IMG/VR virus record: IMGVR_UViG_3300011258_001167
Location: 1 to 35,850 of that record
Direction: 5' to 3' (one strand)
Source of the DNA: a virus
DNA: 35,850 bases
Under the pieces are notes generated by a model, which did not search any database, was not told the DNA's origin, and was given only the letters and a program-made list of their open reading frames with translations. Positions 12,552 through 20,784 of the stretch are shown here, one piece after another (positions within the stretch are counted from its first letter, which is position 1; each line of letters begins with the position of its first letter). The translations under genes were made by a program, and so were the position numbers.

Positions 12552-13495
12552 GTGATATCAGTCCAAGTAATGCCCCATCGGTCATCAAGATATTGCCCCA
12601 CATCATTTTTCTCAGAGGTTGATAATACAGCGCTATAAACAAGCACCTCAGCAATAGCGCCCACAAGCGGAGAGGTGTAGTTTGTGCTGCCAGAGCCGCC
12701 AGTGCGAAGCCCTATAAGCGTTCTTTCATCTGCCAAAGACAGGGTATTTGTGCCGCCTGATACGCCGTCTTGTGTCTGCGCTACGCCGTTTGCCCATAAA
12801 GCAACATCCGCATAGGTATCCGAAGCCGCATGTTCCCAGAGCGTAATTGTCGGTGTACTGGTAGAGGCGTTTGTAAAGCCTCTAAAGCCATTATTAAAGC
12901 GATATGACCTATCGCCATCATTTACCGAGATAACCGTGCCGCCGCCCGAAGCTGTCGCACCAAAGTGAACCAGAGCGTGCTGGCTTGATGCGCTTGAATC
13001 AACCTCAGAAACCACAAAGATTGTTATATTGGGGCTGCCTGTAAACCCAAGCCCGTCCGATCCTTCTAATCGGCGCTGACCTGAGCCTGTGAAGTCCATA
13101 ACATTTACAGAATTAATTGTTCTTGTACCCGTAGACGGTCTATCAGTGCCGGACGCAGTAACATGCCTTGCGTTTCCGCTTTCATCATTCCACTGGTCAA
13201 CAAGCCCGCTTGTATCGGCGATTGTGCCGTCACCTTTAAGCCATAATTCAAGGCCGGAGATATCATCAGGAGAAAACGCAGCCCCGCCGCCAGAATAGGT
13301 CAGTGTCGCGTCTTGACCGGAAAGCGTATAAGAGCCTTGCGCTGCATCTAGGGCGGTATGAGTTTGCGTTAGAATTGCTTCTTGGCCCGAAACGGTAAAA
13401 AAGCCTGCGCCTGCGATTATTGAGCCTTCTGGCTCACTCGCCCCGCCGCCTGTACCTGAATTACCAAGCCCTAGAAGGCTTAAACCCAGATTCAT
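12548..13495 (-). CDS. Adhesin / tail-fibre paralogue with LamG domain
   Basis: A 315-aa protein. N-terminal MNLGLSLLGLGN and two GxFxVxGQ(D/E)AxLT repeats (to about residue 68) match the N-terminus of the 840-aa adhesin, which suggests both dock on the same virion site. The rest (about 75-310) is a LamG/concanavalin-like jelly roll: ISGLELWLKGDG, WNDESGNARH, then LVGAIAEVLVYSAVLS and a final helix DVGQYLDDRWG. It lacks the propeller. It is coupled to neighbours by 4-bp overlaps on both sides. Confidence 0.75.
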   Translation of the reverse strand: MNLGLSLLGLGNSGTGGGASEPEGSIIAGAGFFTVSGQEAILTQTHTALDAAQGSYTLSGQDATLTYSGGGAAFSPDDISGLELWLKGDGTIADTSGLVDQWNDESGNARHVTASGTDRPSTGTRTINSVNVMDFTGSGQRRLEGSDGLGFTGSPNITIFVVSEVDSSASSQHALVHFGATASGGGTVISVNDGDRSYRFNNGFRGFTNASTSTPTITLWEHAASDTYADVALWANGVAQTQDGVSGGTNTLSLADERTLIGLRTGGSGSTNYTSPLVGAIAEVLVYSAVLSTSEKNDVGQYLDDRWGITWTDIT

Positions 13496-13914
13496 GCTAA
13501 TTGCAAAATTCCGTTAGATGCTGAAAAATCTACTGTGAAAGTCTCTGTATCCGCCAAAGTTGCGGCAGAACCATAATCCCAGTATCCAATAAGCTCGTCA
13601 TTTGTGGCGGTGTCGTTATAAAGAACCACATACCTAAACGGCCCAATAGAGCCGCCACTTGCTGTGAACACCACGTCATTCCCCACAAGCTTATATGTGC
13701 CGGAGGTTTGAGAACTCGCTGTAATAGTAACGGCAGTGCCGCCAGTGGTGTAGCCGTTGCCTGCCGCAATCTGGGTAATGTCTGCAAGCTCGTGATCTGT
13801 GGATGCGGTTGGTGCTGTGTTTGAAAGCACTAACTTTAGTGTGTCACTCCCTAAGCCGTGAACCTTCTCGGCCACATCCTCAGCGAAGCAGTGAAATTTA
13901 GTAAATGTTGCCAT
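13492..13914 (-). CDS. Conserved small phage structural protein
   Basis: A 140-aa beta-rich protein: FHCFAEDVAEKVHGLGSDTLKLVLSNTAPT, then DITQIAAGNGYTTGG, SGGSIGPFRYVVLYND and a GYWDYGS...FTVDFSASNGIL end. I know this pattern from many phage genomes as an unnamed tail or decoration protein, usually next to fibre genes. GGAGAAAAAGC precedes the ATG. The exact position in the virion is not known to me. Confidence 0.75.
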   Translation of the reverse strand: MATFTKFHCFAEDVAEKVHGLGSDTLKLVLSNTAPTASTDHELADITQIAAGNGYTTGGTAVTITASSQTSGTYKLVGNDVVFTASGGSIGPFRYVVLYNDTATNDELIGYWDYGSAATLADTETFTVDFSASNGILQLA

Positions 13915-13924
13915 GCTTTTTCTC

Positions 13925-14197
13925 CTATGTTTTGTTTAGGCTTCTTTTGGCGATACGAAGCTTGTCTCTTGTGTGTTTGTAGTCTTTTCCAAGCTCAACG
14001 TGCGTGGGGCATATTCCGCCCTCTGCTTCGTCTGCGGCGCTGTGAAGGGTTTCGCTATCGTATTGAATAACAGGCGGCAACACCAAACTGGTTGATTTCG
14101 CAGTGTCAAAACGTCCCCCTCCGCAAGCTGTCAATGTAAGCAGCGTTACTAGGGCGAATAACCGCGTCCTGCTCTTTCCTGATTTCAATATTGGCAT
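13925..14197 (-). CDS. Outer-membrane spanin subunit (Rz1-like lipoprotein)
   Basis: A 90-aa protein with a basic N-terminus, a hydrophobic stretch and the lipobox L22-T23-A24-C25, followed by GGG. The mature part would be a 66-residue periplasmic chain. Its start lies inside the preceding gene in another reading frame (92-bp overlap), as in lambda Rz/Rz1. Together the two would fuse inner and outer membranes at the last step of lysis. The overlap and lipobox are seen; the pairing is inferred. Confidence 0.75.
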   Translation of the reverse strand: MPILKSGKSRTRLFALVTLLTLTACGGGRFDTAKSTSLVLPPVIQYDSETLHSAADEAEGGICPTHVELGKDYKHTRDKLRIAKRSLNKT

Positions 14198-14339
14198 CTA
14201 TAGCCTCCTGTTTTTGTTGGTTGCACTTTAAAAGCTCTTTGTCAGCCCCCGCGCTATAAGCCGCGCCGCCAATGAATACCGACCAACCTATGAAAGCCAT
14301 GCCGATGCCGAGTATTAACCACGGGTTTAATCCAAACAT
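14106..14339 (-). CDS. Inner-membrane spanin subunit (Rz-like)
   Basis: A 77-aa protein with one N-terminal transmembrane segment (about residues 7-31) and a charged helical periplasmic tail (KCNQQKQEAIDANIEIRKEQDAV). This is short for Rz (typically over 100 aa), but the topology, position after the endolysin and overlap with a lipoprotein gene fit an i-spanin. Its ATG directly follows the endolysin stop. Confidence 0.65.
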   Translation of the reverse strand: MFGLNPWLILGIGMAFIGWSVFIGGAAYSAGADKELLKCNQQKQEAIDANIEIRKEQDAVIRPSNAAYIDSLRRGTF

Positions 14340-14837
14340 TTATATTTCCTCCGTAAGACCTTCTAGGCAAAGTCGTTTTTCCTCATCGCGCCTGCGTATT
14401 AAGCCCCGCAATTTAATACCCTTTGCGAAAACCCATCTTGATAGCTCTTCACAAGCAGCGCGGGTTTGCCCCTCATTCATCAAGCGGCGCAATGTTGATT
14501 TCTTGAAATTCTCTATACCCACGTTATACGTGAAGCTTGTAAGCGCAGCCCTGCGCGTATCAGGCATTGGAACAAATATAAAATCATCAACGGCTTTGAG
14601 GTAGATTTTAAGCTCTTCGTTTAAGAGAGCGTCACACTCTTCTTTGGTCATTGCCTGCCCAAGCTCAACGCCTTTTGTGCTGCCATAGCAGATTGTTGGT
14701 ATACCTACGGGATCAAGATACGCCTCGATGCGTAAGCCCTCCCATTTTCCAATAAACGGCGTTGCTATTGCCGCCACTCCGGCTGTGCCAATAACGCCCG
14801 CAGCCACTACGCCAACGGCTCTTGTTCTAAAATTCAT
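14340..14837 (-). CDS. SAR endolysin, lysozyme family GH24
   Basis: A 165-aa lambdoid R/T4-type muramidase. The catalytic signature E-8-D-5-T is complete: Glu33 (KWEG), Asp42 (YLD), Thr48 (IPT), followed by CYG. Residues about 8-29 form a weakly hydrophobic Gly/Ala-rich N-terminal segment typical of a signal-arrest-release endolysin, exported by Sec and held in the membrane until the proton gradient collapses. NVGIENFKKSTLRRLMN and GIKLRGLIRRRDEEKRLC are conserved GH24 elements. It overlaps the receiver gene by ATGA. Confidence 0.9.
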   Translation of the reverse strand: MNFRTRAVGVVAAGVIGTAGVAAIATPFIGKWEGLRIEAYLDPVGIPTICYGSTKGVELGQAMTKEECDALLNEELKIYLKAVDDFIFVPMPDTRRAALTSFTYNVGIENFKKSTLRRLMNEGQTRAACEELSRWVFAKGIKLRGLIRRRDEEKRLCLEGLTEEI

Positions 14838-15193
14838 TCGCCAATTCCTTTCGCAATATCCGCCACGTATTCCATAAGCGCCTCATTGTCTTTATCTTTT
14901 TCAAAAAGCTCGGACACACCTAAATTACGGTAAAAATCTAAATTGACTTTACCGAGACGGCGAACGCACCCGCCTGTGTAAATAACAAATGGGCAATCTT
15001 CTTTATTTGCGGAGCGCTTTAAATTATCGTCTGTCCTATCCGGGACTTGAAAGTCAGTGATAACAATATCGTGCGATATTTTTGATTCGAGATACGCTTG
15101 GTGCGACCCGTACAAAACAATCGAATATTGCTTAAGCATTCTTTCAAAAATCATGGCATCGACTGTATCGTCTTCGATGTATCCTATAATCAT
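14834..15193 (-). CDS. Stand-alone CheY-like response-regulator receiver domain
   Basis: A 119-aa protein made only of a receiver domain. Conserved residues are in place: acidic pair Asp8-Asp9 (YIEDD), phospho-acceptor Asp47 in DIVITDFQVP, Thr73 (FVIYTGG) and Lys99 (LFEKDKDN). The Pro usually following the Lys is Asp here. ATG at 15193 was chosen over a longer frame from 15262: it forms an ATGA overlap with the preceding stop and has AGAAGG upstream. There is no output domain. It lies between a holin-like gene and the endolysin, so it is part of the lysis cassette. A histidine-kinase partner is not encoded nearby. Confidence 0.8.
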   Translation of the reverse strand: MIIGYIEDDTVDAMIFERMLKQYSIVLYGSHQAYLESKISHDIVITDFQVPDRTDDNLKRSANKEDCPFVIYTGGCVRRLGKVNLDFYRNLGVSELFEKDKDNEALMEYVADIAKGIGE

Positions 15194-15531
15194 CCTAAAA
15201 CCTTCTTTAGCAATGCCGCGAAAATCGCTGCTACCAATGTTCCCAATACACCCCAAGCCCACATTATATTATTCCGAAGTCCTTCAAGCGGTGTGAGCCG
15301 CTTTTCCAAAACCTCCTTTAACTTGGCAAGCTCCACCTCTTGCTGCTTGCCGAAACTTTCCTGCCTTTCAAGCCTTCCCTCTATCGCTGTTTGCCCTAGC
15401 TCCATGCCGATTAGAGCCTTGTTTACAACCTTTAAATCTCTTCCCTGATCCCGCTGGTTTACAAGAACTGCGTCAATACTGCTTTGCAGCCTTCCAATCG
15501 CGCTTGATATTTGATCGATATCGCCGCTCAT
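15190..15531 (-). CDS. Coiled-coil protein with C-terminal membrane segment (XhlA/holin-like)
   Basis: A 113-aa protein. Residues about 3-80 form an extended coiled coil (IDQISSAIGRLQSSIDAVL, then VELAKLKEVLEKRLTPLE). Residues about 90-108 are a hydrophobic segment (WAWGVLGTLVAAIFAALL) ending KKVLG. This matches XhlA-like lysis-accessory or holin-associated proteins. It starts right after the stop of the multi-TM gene and overlaps the receiver gene by ATGA. A holin-accessory role is inferred from position and topology. Confidence 0.7.
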   Translation of the reverse strand: MSGDIDQISSAIGRLQSSIDAVLVNQRDQGRDLKVVNKALIGMELGQTAIEGRLERQESFGKQQEVELAKLKEVLEKRLTPLEGLRNNIMWAWGVLGTLVAAIFAALLKKVLG

Positions 15532-16134
15532 TTATGAGAGCCATAGTGCCGTTGGCACTCCAAATACCAGCGCTCCTATAATTGGCTCAGCTAAAACCCA
15601 GCCATCGCGCTTGAAAAGCATCCATGATAATTGCTGTCCTACGAATACAGCCGGAACAAACAAGAGAGACGCTACAATAAAACCAGCGTAGCCAGTCGCT
15701 AAAGCCATGAACGCCCCCATCCATACACCGCGCTGCAATCCTTTTTTAATGCCGTATTCACGACCAAAGCTTTTTTCAGCCTTAATATACGCTCCCCATG
15801 CTTTGCCAATGCGCCCTATTGCCCCGTGTTCTTCGCCCATAGAGGGCGCTACAGCAAGCAACCAAGCTGCTGCGAACAATGTAGCGGGAAGGAATTGAAA
15901 CGCATACTCAGGCACGCCGTATAGCCCGCCATTGGCGCTTATAGTTTCAGCCGTTGCAAAAAGCGCGAATACAAACACAAGCGCCGTTGAAATAACTTTG
16001 CCATCAAGCAAGCGCTCGGTGATTTTGTTTTTCCCTCTAATGCGCTCCCACCAAGGGAATATAGAAGGCCCGCTCCCGCCTTTAAGAGCGTAGAACAAAC
16101 CGAATAGTGCGGTGATTATAGTAAATTGGATCAT
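15532..16134 (-). CDS. Multi-pass membrane protein of the lysis cassette
   Basis: About 200 aa with some five hydrophobic segments (about residues 3-18, 47-63, 80-98, 143-170 and 180-198) and a conserved-looking loop SMGEEHGAIGRIGKAWGAY. I recall similar uncharacterised proteins before lysis genes in other proteobacterial phages. The start at 16134 (TAATG overlap with the fibre stop, AAGGA 8 bases upstream) is preferred to 16158. It may be the holin, but it is larger than most holins; the function is unproven. Confidence 0.65.
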   Translation of the reverse strand: MIQFTIITALFGLFYALKGGSGPSIFPWWERIRGKNKITERLLDGKVISTALVFVFALFATAETISANGGLYGVPEYAFQFLPATLFAAAWLLAVAPSMGEEHGAIGRIGKAWGAYIKAEKSFGREYGIKKGLQRGVWMGAFMALATGYAGFIVASLLFVPAVFVGQQLSWMLFKRDGWVLAEPIIGALVFGVPTALWLS

Positions 16135-17597
16135 TATGCTGTCCTTGCGTCTTTCCATCCGGCTGTGGTTACAACCAATGTTTCGCCGTTATTAAGGCGG
16201 ATACCGACTTGCGCGGATGTGTTGGTGTGAATGAATAATTGGCTCGGCGATAAATCCCCAAAATTCCCAAGAGGCGACCCGCCTGTGCTTGGCGTTTGCG
16301 CTGTTACATCAAGAGGAAATGCATACCCCTCAACATTGGCCCCTGTAGAATAGGCGTTCAATTCAGCCTCAGTTACATATCCCGTAGGAGTAGTCAGCGT
16401 CACAGTTGTTGTCACGCCGCTTGATACAGCGCCGTTTTGATTGGCAGAAGGAATTGTCGACCATCTTGTATATAGGCCACCACCAGCCGTTTCTCTCGAA
16501 ACAAACGAAACAAGATTTGAAGACCCGTCCGTTAAATTAGAGTGTACGCGGCGGTATTTTGTATAACCGCTAGGGATGTTTGCCGCACTTATAGAGGTAT
16601 CCCAGCCTATATCAATGCTGCCGTCACTATCTTTTTCAATAATAAATAAATGATACCATGTGGATGTGGCTACGCTCCCGCTAAACAATCCCCCGTTACC
16701 CGTACCCGCCGCCCATGTTGCATCTATGCGCTTAGTCATAGCAGAAGGAAGCACCAAATCAGAGGCATATGTACTATCAGCGATAGAGCCAGCCGATACC
16801 GTCACGTCATGGTCGGCATCCGCCGCCAAGCTTGGCACTAACCCCCGTGTTAAAGAAAGAACCGAAGCCCATTGTGGATTGGCACTCGCGCCTTGTGTTT
16901 GCAGGACTTGCCCTTGTGTACCAGCAACCAGCCTAGAAGGTGCGCCGGACGCGCCGTAATAAAGCACATCCCCCTGCACACCGTCTGCCATTTTTACCAA
17001 CGTAACAGCGTTATTTTCTATATCATTGGTATCGATAGTACCCTTGTCGAAAGCATACCACTCATCACCATCACAAGAGATTGCCGCCCAATTCCCAGCG
17101 CTCACCGTTAATGTGGAAGCGCCGTTTATTGTCTCAGACGCATCAGGGTCTATCGTAACCGTTGCCACGCCATCATTATAAACCCAAAACTCAAAGCCAT
17201 CAGATGCATCAGCAACCGGCAATAGTGATAAAGTTGTAGTCCCCGTTACATACAATCTAGCTCTATCGTATAATTCTGTTATCGAGGTGTTTGCCGAGAT
17301 ATCATATGAAACAATCCCGCCGGTTGACTGCCCGGCAATATCATCAACCTCTTTGATTAAAACATCACTCGAATTATAAAGCGCGAATTTGTAATTGCCC
17401 GTTGCCAGCCATATCTCCGCACGCCCAGAAGCGTCAAGGATAACAGGGTTCGCGTTTGCCGTTGTTTCATCCGAGCTTGTATAAGTGGCTTTTGGCGTAC
17501 TTGTACCCGCCTCATAGGTGTAAATCTTTCCACCAGCCAAAGGGTTTCCATCGTCATCCAATTCCTGAATGAACGCATAAGGTGATAATGTTGCCAT
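16134..17597 (-). CDS. Tail fibre / tail-spike protein
   Basis: A 487-aa protein. The N-terminal about 90 residues, beginning with LSPYAFIQELDDDGNPLAGGKIYTY and continuing AGTSTPKATYTSS...NPVILDASGRAEIWL, are the common podovirus fibre head-binding domain. A repetitive beta-rich shaft follows, with TLSLLP and GDVLYYGASGAPSRLVAG (a motif common in phage fibres). The C-terminal 230 residues are a variable tip. It occupies the slot after the ejection proteins where P22-like phages place their tailspike. Confidence 0.85.
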   Translation of the reverse strand: MATLSPYAFIQELDDDGNPLAGGKIYTYEAGTSTPKATYTSSDETTANANPVILDASGRAEIWLATGNYKFALYNSSDVLIKEVDDIAGQSTGGIVSYDISANTSITELYDRARLYVTGTTTLSLLPVADASDGFEFWVYNDGVATVTIDPDASETINGASTLTVSAGNWAAISCDGDEWYAFDKGTIDTNDIENNAVTLVKMADGVQGDVLYYGASGAPSRLVAGTQGQVLQTQGASANPQWASVLSLTRGLVPSLAADADHDVTVSAGSIADSTYASDLVLPSAMTKRIDATWAAGTGNGGLFSGSVATSTWYHLFIIEKDSDGSIDIGWDTSISAANIPSGYTKYRRVHSNLTDGSSNLVSFVSRETAGGGLYTRWSTIPSANQNGAVSSGVTTTVTLTTPTGYVTEAELNAYSTGANVEGYAFPLDVTAQTPSTGGSPLGNFGDLSPSQLFIHTNTSAQVGIRLNNGETLVVTTAGWKDARTA

Positions 17598-17600
17598 TTA

Positions 17601-19598
17601 TTACTCCGTGTCTGGGAAGTTTTCGGTTGTAGGATCGGGGCGAACCGTGACCTCTAAGGGTTTATCTTCTGCTAATGCAGCGGCAGATAAGCCGCTTGGG
17701 GGGGATGCATACAAGGCATCAAAGCGCGGAGACATAACCGAATAAGCCTTTTTAACGGTTTCTATCTCTGTTTTGGTTAATGTGCTTTTTTTGCCCATCT
17801 CATTGATGATTTTCAGCTTTTTAACAGGGTCAGTCTCGTAAAGAATATCACTGATTTTTGCCGCCGTTTTATCATTGATGCCGCCAAGATACTGCGTGCG
17901 AAGCTTTTTAATACCCTCTCTAAAGGTTTGCTGAGGCACGCCTGTTATGGTGTCTATAGCGCCGGATTCAATAAGGGTTTTTGCCTCTTCTCTTCTGGCT
18001 GTCGGGCTACCACCAAGGACCGTATTTCTAAACTCAAACAATCGGTTTTCCGCCTTTAATGAATTAGAAAGGTTTTCATATTCTTTGGGGCTTAGAATTG
18101 CTCTCAATCGGTTTTGTTGCTCTGGTGATTTAAGAATGCGATTAAACGGATTTGCGCCCTCGCGAACCTTATTAAGCTGATCTCTAAGCGCCTTACCCAA
18201 GCCAATTTTATAAGCGTCTTGCTCTTTCTCGCTCAGAGATTTAAATGTCTTCGTTACTAATTCCGGGTCTTCTTTGAGAGCGTTCTTGCCTGCATCCATT
18301 GCCGATTGAACAGATAAATAATCACCCGCCTTTGCTCTGGCTTTTGAATATGCGGGGCTGGACGCATCCATCTCTTGTAATAATGCGTTTTTAATCTCTG
18401 TACGCGATCCGGCAAAGTTACCCTTACCTTTACGCATCGCTTCGCCAATATCATCGTCTAAGATTTTTTTGGCATAGTCTAACGCTTGAATACTGTCAGG
18501 CTCGGCGTTCTTTAATTGGGTTGGGAACTGCTTATAAGCCTTCTTTAAAGCGCTTTGCACCTCTGGGACTTTAAGTATATCTTTATTTTGGATAACGTCT
18601 TCATAGGCTTCTGCATACAATGGCGCAGCCTTGGCTCTCCCCGCATTGACCAAATCTTCCGCTGTGGTGAAGTAGCTATCAACGCCGCTTACATTCTTAC
18701 GTATGCTGCTTAAAAGCCTATCATATGAGCCGGATGTTTTGCTTTCTATCGCATCTGAGGCTATCTCTCTTCCCGTAGGGAATAACGCCGAGGCTTCTGC
18801 CAAGCTAGTACTTCTCTTGCCGTAAAAATCAGAGATAGACATATCACCGTTTTTATAAGCTGATATGACATTATCAAAGTCATCTCCAAAATCTTTTTGA
18901 AGCGCTTTTTTAACCTTGCTATAGGCGGGGGCAACATCATCAACAACCGGCGCGGCTGTTTGCGTTTCTATTAATTCGTCTGCGGTCTTTGCAAGCGCGG
19001 GCTGTTTTTTAAATAAAGATTGAGCGCGTTTTGCAAGCGGGCCTAATGATAATTGGGCCACCCGAGCAGCGCCAAGCCCAACAGGCCCAGCAACAGCTCC
19101 AATACCCCCGAGCCGCATAGCCTCCTCCATACGCTCTTGCGCTCCGCCTCTACCGCTTCCCGCACCATAAATACCCCCCGATGCTCCACCAAGTCCAGCG
19201 GCGGCTGCTCCTGCTTGTAGTGGTCCTCGTTTTGCAAACTCTGCTACTCCTCTGATTTGAGGCAACGCTAACGCGGGTATTACCGCGCCCGCTACTTGCC
19301 CCGCGCCATACATATAAGGACTCTCGGCCTGCGCCGCGTCTGCCTCTGTTCTGGCTTTGTCTAAAAAATGATCGTAAGCTTGCCCTATTGTAACATTCGG
19401 GTCAAGCCCACCCCGTACTAATGACTGTATCCCCGCCTTCATTTCTTCACCAGCACCGATAGTCATAGTGTCAGCAGCCCCTTTTTGAAAGGCTACAATA
19501 TCCCCCGCTATACCTCTATCTCGGGGCATTTCTTCTATAACTTCAAAATTAGTCTCATATTCGTCCACTATTTCAAAATCAGTTTCATAATCACTCAT
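17601..19598 (-). CDS. Ejection (internal virion) protein, gp16-like position
   Basis: A 665-aa protein with an acidic repetitive N-terminus (DFEIVDEYETNFEVIEE). A Gly/Ala-rich hydrophobic stretch at about 100-190 could enter membrane, and the rest is long and helical (about 220-640). Size, order and composition fit the P22 gp16/gp20 class of proteins stored in the head and injected with DNA to form a channel across the envelope. Sequence similarity itself could not be tested. It overlaps the upstream ejection gene by 8 bp. Confidence 0.7.
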   Translation of the reverse strand: MSDYETDFEIVDEYETNFEVIEEMPRDRGIAGDIVAFQKGAADTMTIGAGEEMKAGIQSLVRGGLDPNVTIGQAYDHFLDKARTEADAAQAESPYMYGAGQVAGAVIPALALPQIRGVAEFAKRGPLQAGAAAAGLGGASGGIYGAGSGRGGAQERMEEAMRLGGIGAVAGPVGLGAARVAQLSLGPLAKRAQSLFKKQPALAKTADELIETQTAAPVVDDVAPAYSKVKKALQKDFGDDFDNVISAYKNGDMSISDFYGKRSTSLAEASALFPTGREIASDAIESKTSGSYDRLLSSIRKNVSGVDSYFTTAEDLVNAGRAKAAPLYAEAYEDVIQNKDILKVPEVQSALKKAYKQFPTQLKNAEPDSIQALDYAKKILDDDIGEAMRKGKGNFAGSRTEIKNALLQEMDASSPAYSKARAKAGDYLSVQSAMDAGKNALKEDPELVTKTFKSLSEKEQDAYKIGLGKALRDQLNKVREGANPFNRILKSPEQQNRLRAILSPKEYENLSNSLKAENRLFEFRNTVLGGSPTARREEAKTLIESGAIDTITGVPQQTFREGIKKLRTQYLGGINDKTAAKISDILYETDPVKKLKIINEMGKKSTLTKTEIETVKKAYSVMSPRFDALYASPPSGLSAAALAEDKPLEVTVRPDPTTENFPDTE

Positions 19599-20784
19599 CA
19601 GGCATAAACTCTCCGTTTATGACCTTGCCGACCTTGCCCTTGAATCTTATGGTTTTACCCTCTGCGGTTGGCGGGAATTTCTTTGTGGTCTTGGCTTGAG
19701 ATTTAGCGCCAAACATTTCTTGGTATGACCCAGCCGATTGACCAATCATTCCCTTTTCGGCTTGCCCTCTTAATAATTTTTTCTGCTCTTTAAGAGCGCC
19801 GCTATCGCCGGGCATAGGGAAATATTTGCGATACTCTTTCGCCATTTCATCCGCACCAATAACCGCACCAGATTCTTTTCTTAAGTTTGCAGTAAGCCAA
19901 TTTTCGGCGGCGTTTAAATATTGCTGCTGCTCCGGCTCTGCGCCCAAATGAACAGCCGCCGCTCCAAGGGAAGACCCAAAATCTCCAAGCGGCAAAATAT
20001 CCAATACATGCTTGGTCATCCCCAAATTACCAGTCATGCCCTCGCCGGAATCGGGGTCTTTTTGCATCAAATCATCCATAATGTTTCTGGATTCAACCAT
20101 GCGATTAGCAAAATTGGCACTGGTTAGATTGCTATCGTTAAACCTCTCAAGACCCTTTTCTTGTTTCTTTATCTTTTCTATAGCAAGAGCGTCCGAGCGC
20201 TTTAAATCGCTTTCAGCTTCCATAAGCTTTCCACGCGGCCCCAAGAACGCAGGCGCTTTGTAAGATTCTACATCAACCCCCGGTGCTCCTTCCACAACAC
20301 CCCCGCCTTGCGGCTGTGTGCCTTGCACCTGAGCCAGTACATCCCCTTGATCCATCATGGCGGGCTGTATATCGCCGTATCCGCTGCTAATGGCGGGGTT
20401 ACTACCTTGACCATACCCACCCGTAGGCGGGGCTGCGCCCAGACTAACACCAGCCCATCCTGAAGGGCGGGCGACAGTATTACCATATGAATCCGTTCCA
20501 TATACAGGCGGAGCAATTTGGCTCATTGTTTGAATAGCGGCTGATTCCTGCTCATTGATAGGAAAGCCCATATTCTTTTTAAGTAAGGCGTGTTCTGCCA
20601 TCTTTTTAAGGTTTATTTCGCCCTCTTTAGCGGCAAGCTGCCTGCGCCGCATATCCATTTCTTCTTTTTGTTGGGCTTGCTGTATCCCCATGCCCATCAT
20701 CTGCATAAGGTGACCTCGATTGGCCTCGGCCTGCCTTACAGGCAAACCAAAATCTACATTTCCGAATACATTTTCAAATGCCAT
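19591..20784 (-). CDS. Ejection (internal virion) protein, gp20-like position
   Basis: A 397-aa protein. A helical N-terminus rich in Gln and Met (LMQMMGMGIQQAQQKEEMDMRRRQ) precedes a Gly/Pro/Gln-rich disordered stretch at about 95-165, then a helical domain to about 350 and a strand-rich basic tail. Length and place (second of three large genes after the gp10-like tail gene) match P22 gp20. The assignment rests mainly on synteny. Confidence 0.65.
   Translation of the reverse strand: MAFENVFGNVDFGLPVRQAEANRGHLMQMMGMGIQQAQQKEEMDMRRRQLAAKEGEINLKKMAEHALLKKNMGFPINEQESAAIQTMSQIAPPVYGTDSYGNTVARPSGWAGVSLGAAPPTGGYGQGSNPAISSGYGDIQPAMMDQGDVLAQVQGTQPQGGGVVEGAPGVDVESYKAPAFLGPRGKLMEAESDLKRSDALAIEKIKKQEKGLERFNDSNLTSANFANRMVESRNIMDDLMQKDPDSGEGMTGNLGMTKHVLDILPLGDFGSSLGAAAVHLGAEPEQQQYLNAAENWLTANLRKESGAVIGADEMAKEYRKYFPMPGDSGALKEQKKLLRGQAEKGMIGQSAGSYQEMFGAKSQAKTTKKFPPTAEGKTIRFKGKVGKVINGEFMPDE

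Noticed and set aside
15194-15262. 23-residue N-terminal extension of the receiver protein
   Set aside because: It would overlap the upstream gene heavily. The ATG at 15193 gives an ATGA overlap, a good Shine-Dalgarno and a normal receiver N-terminus.
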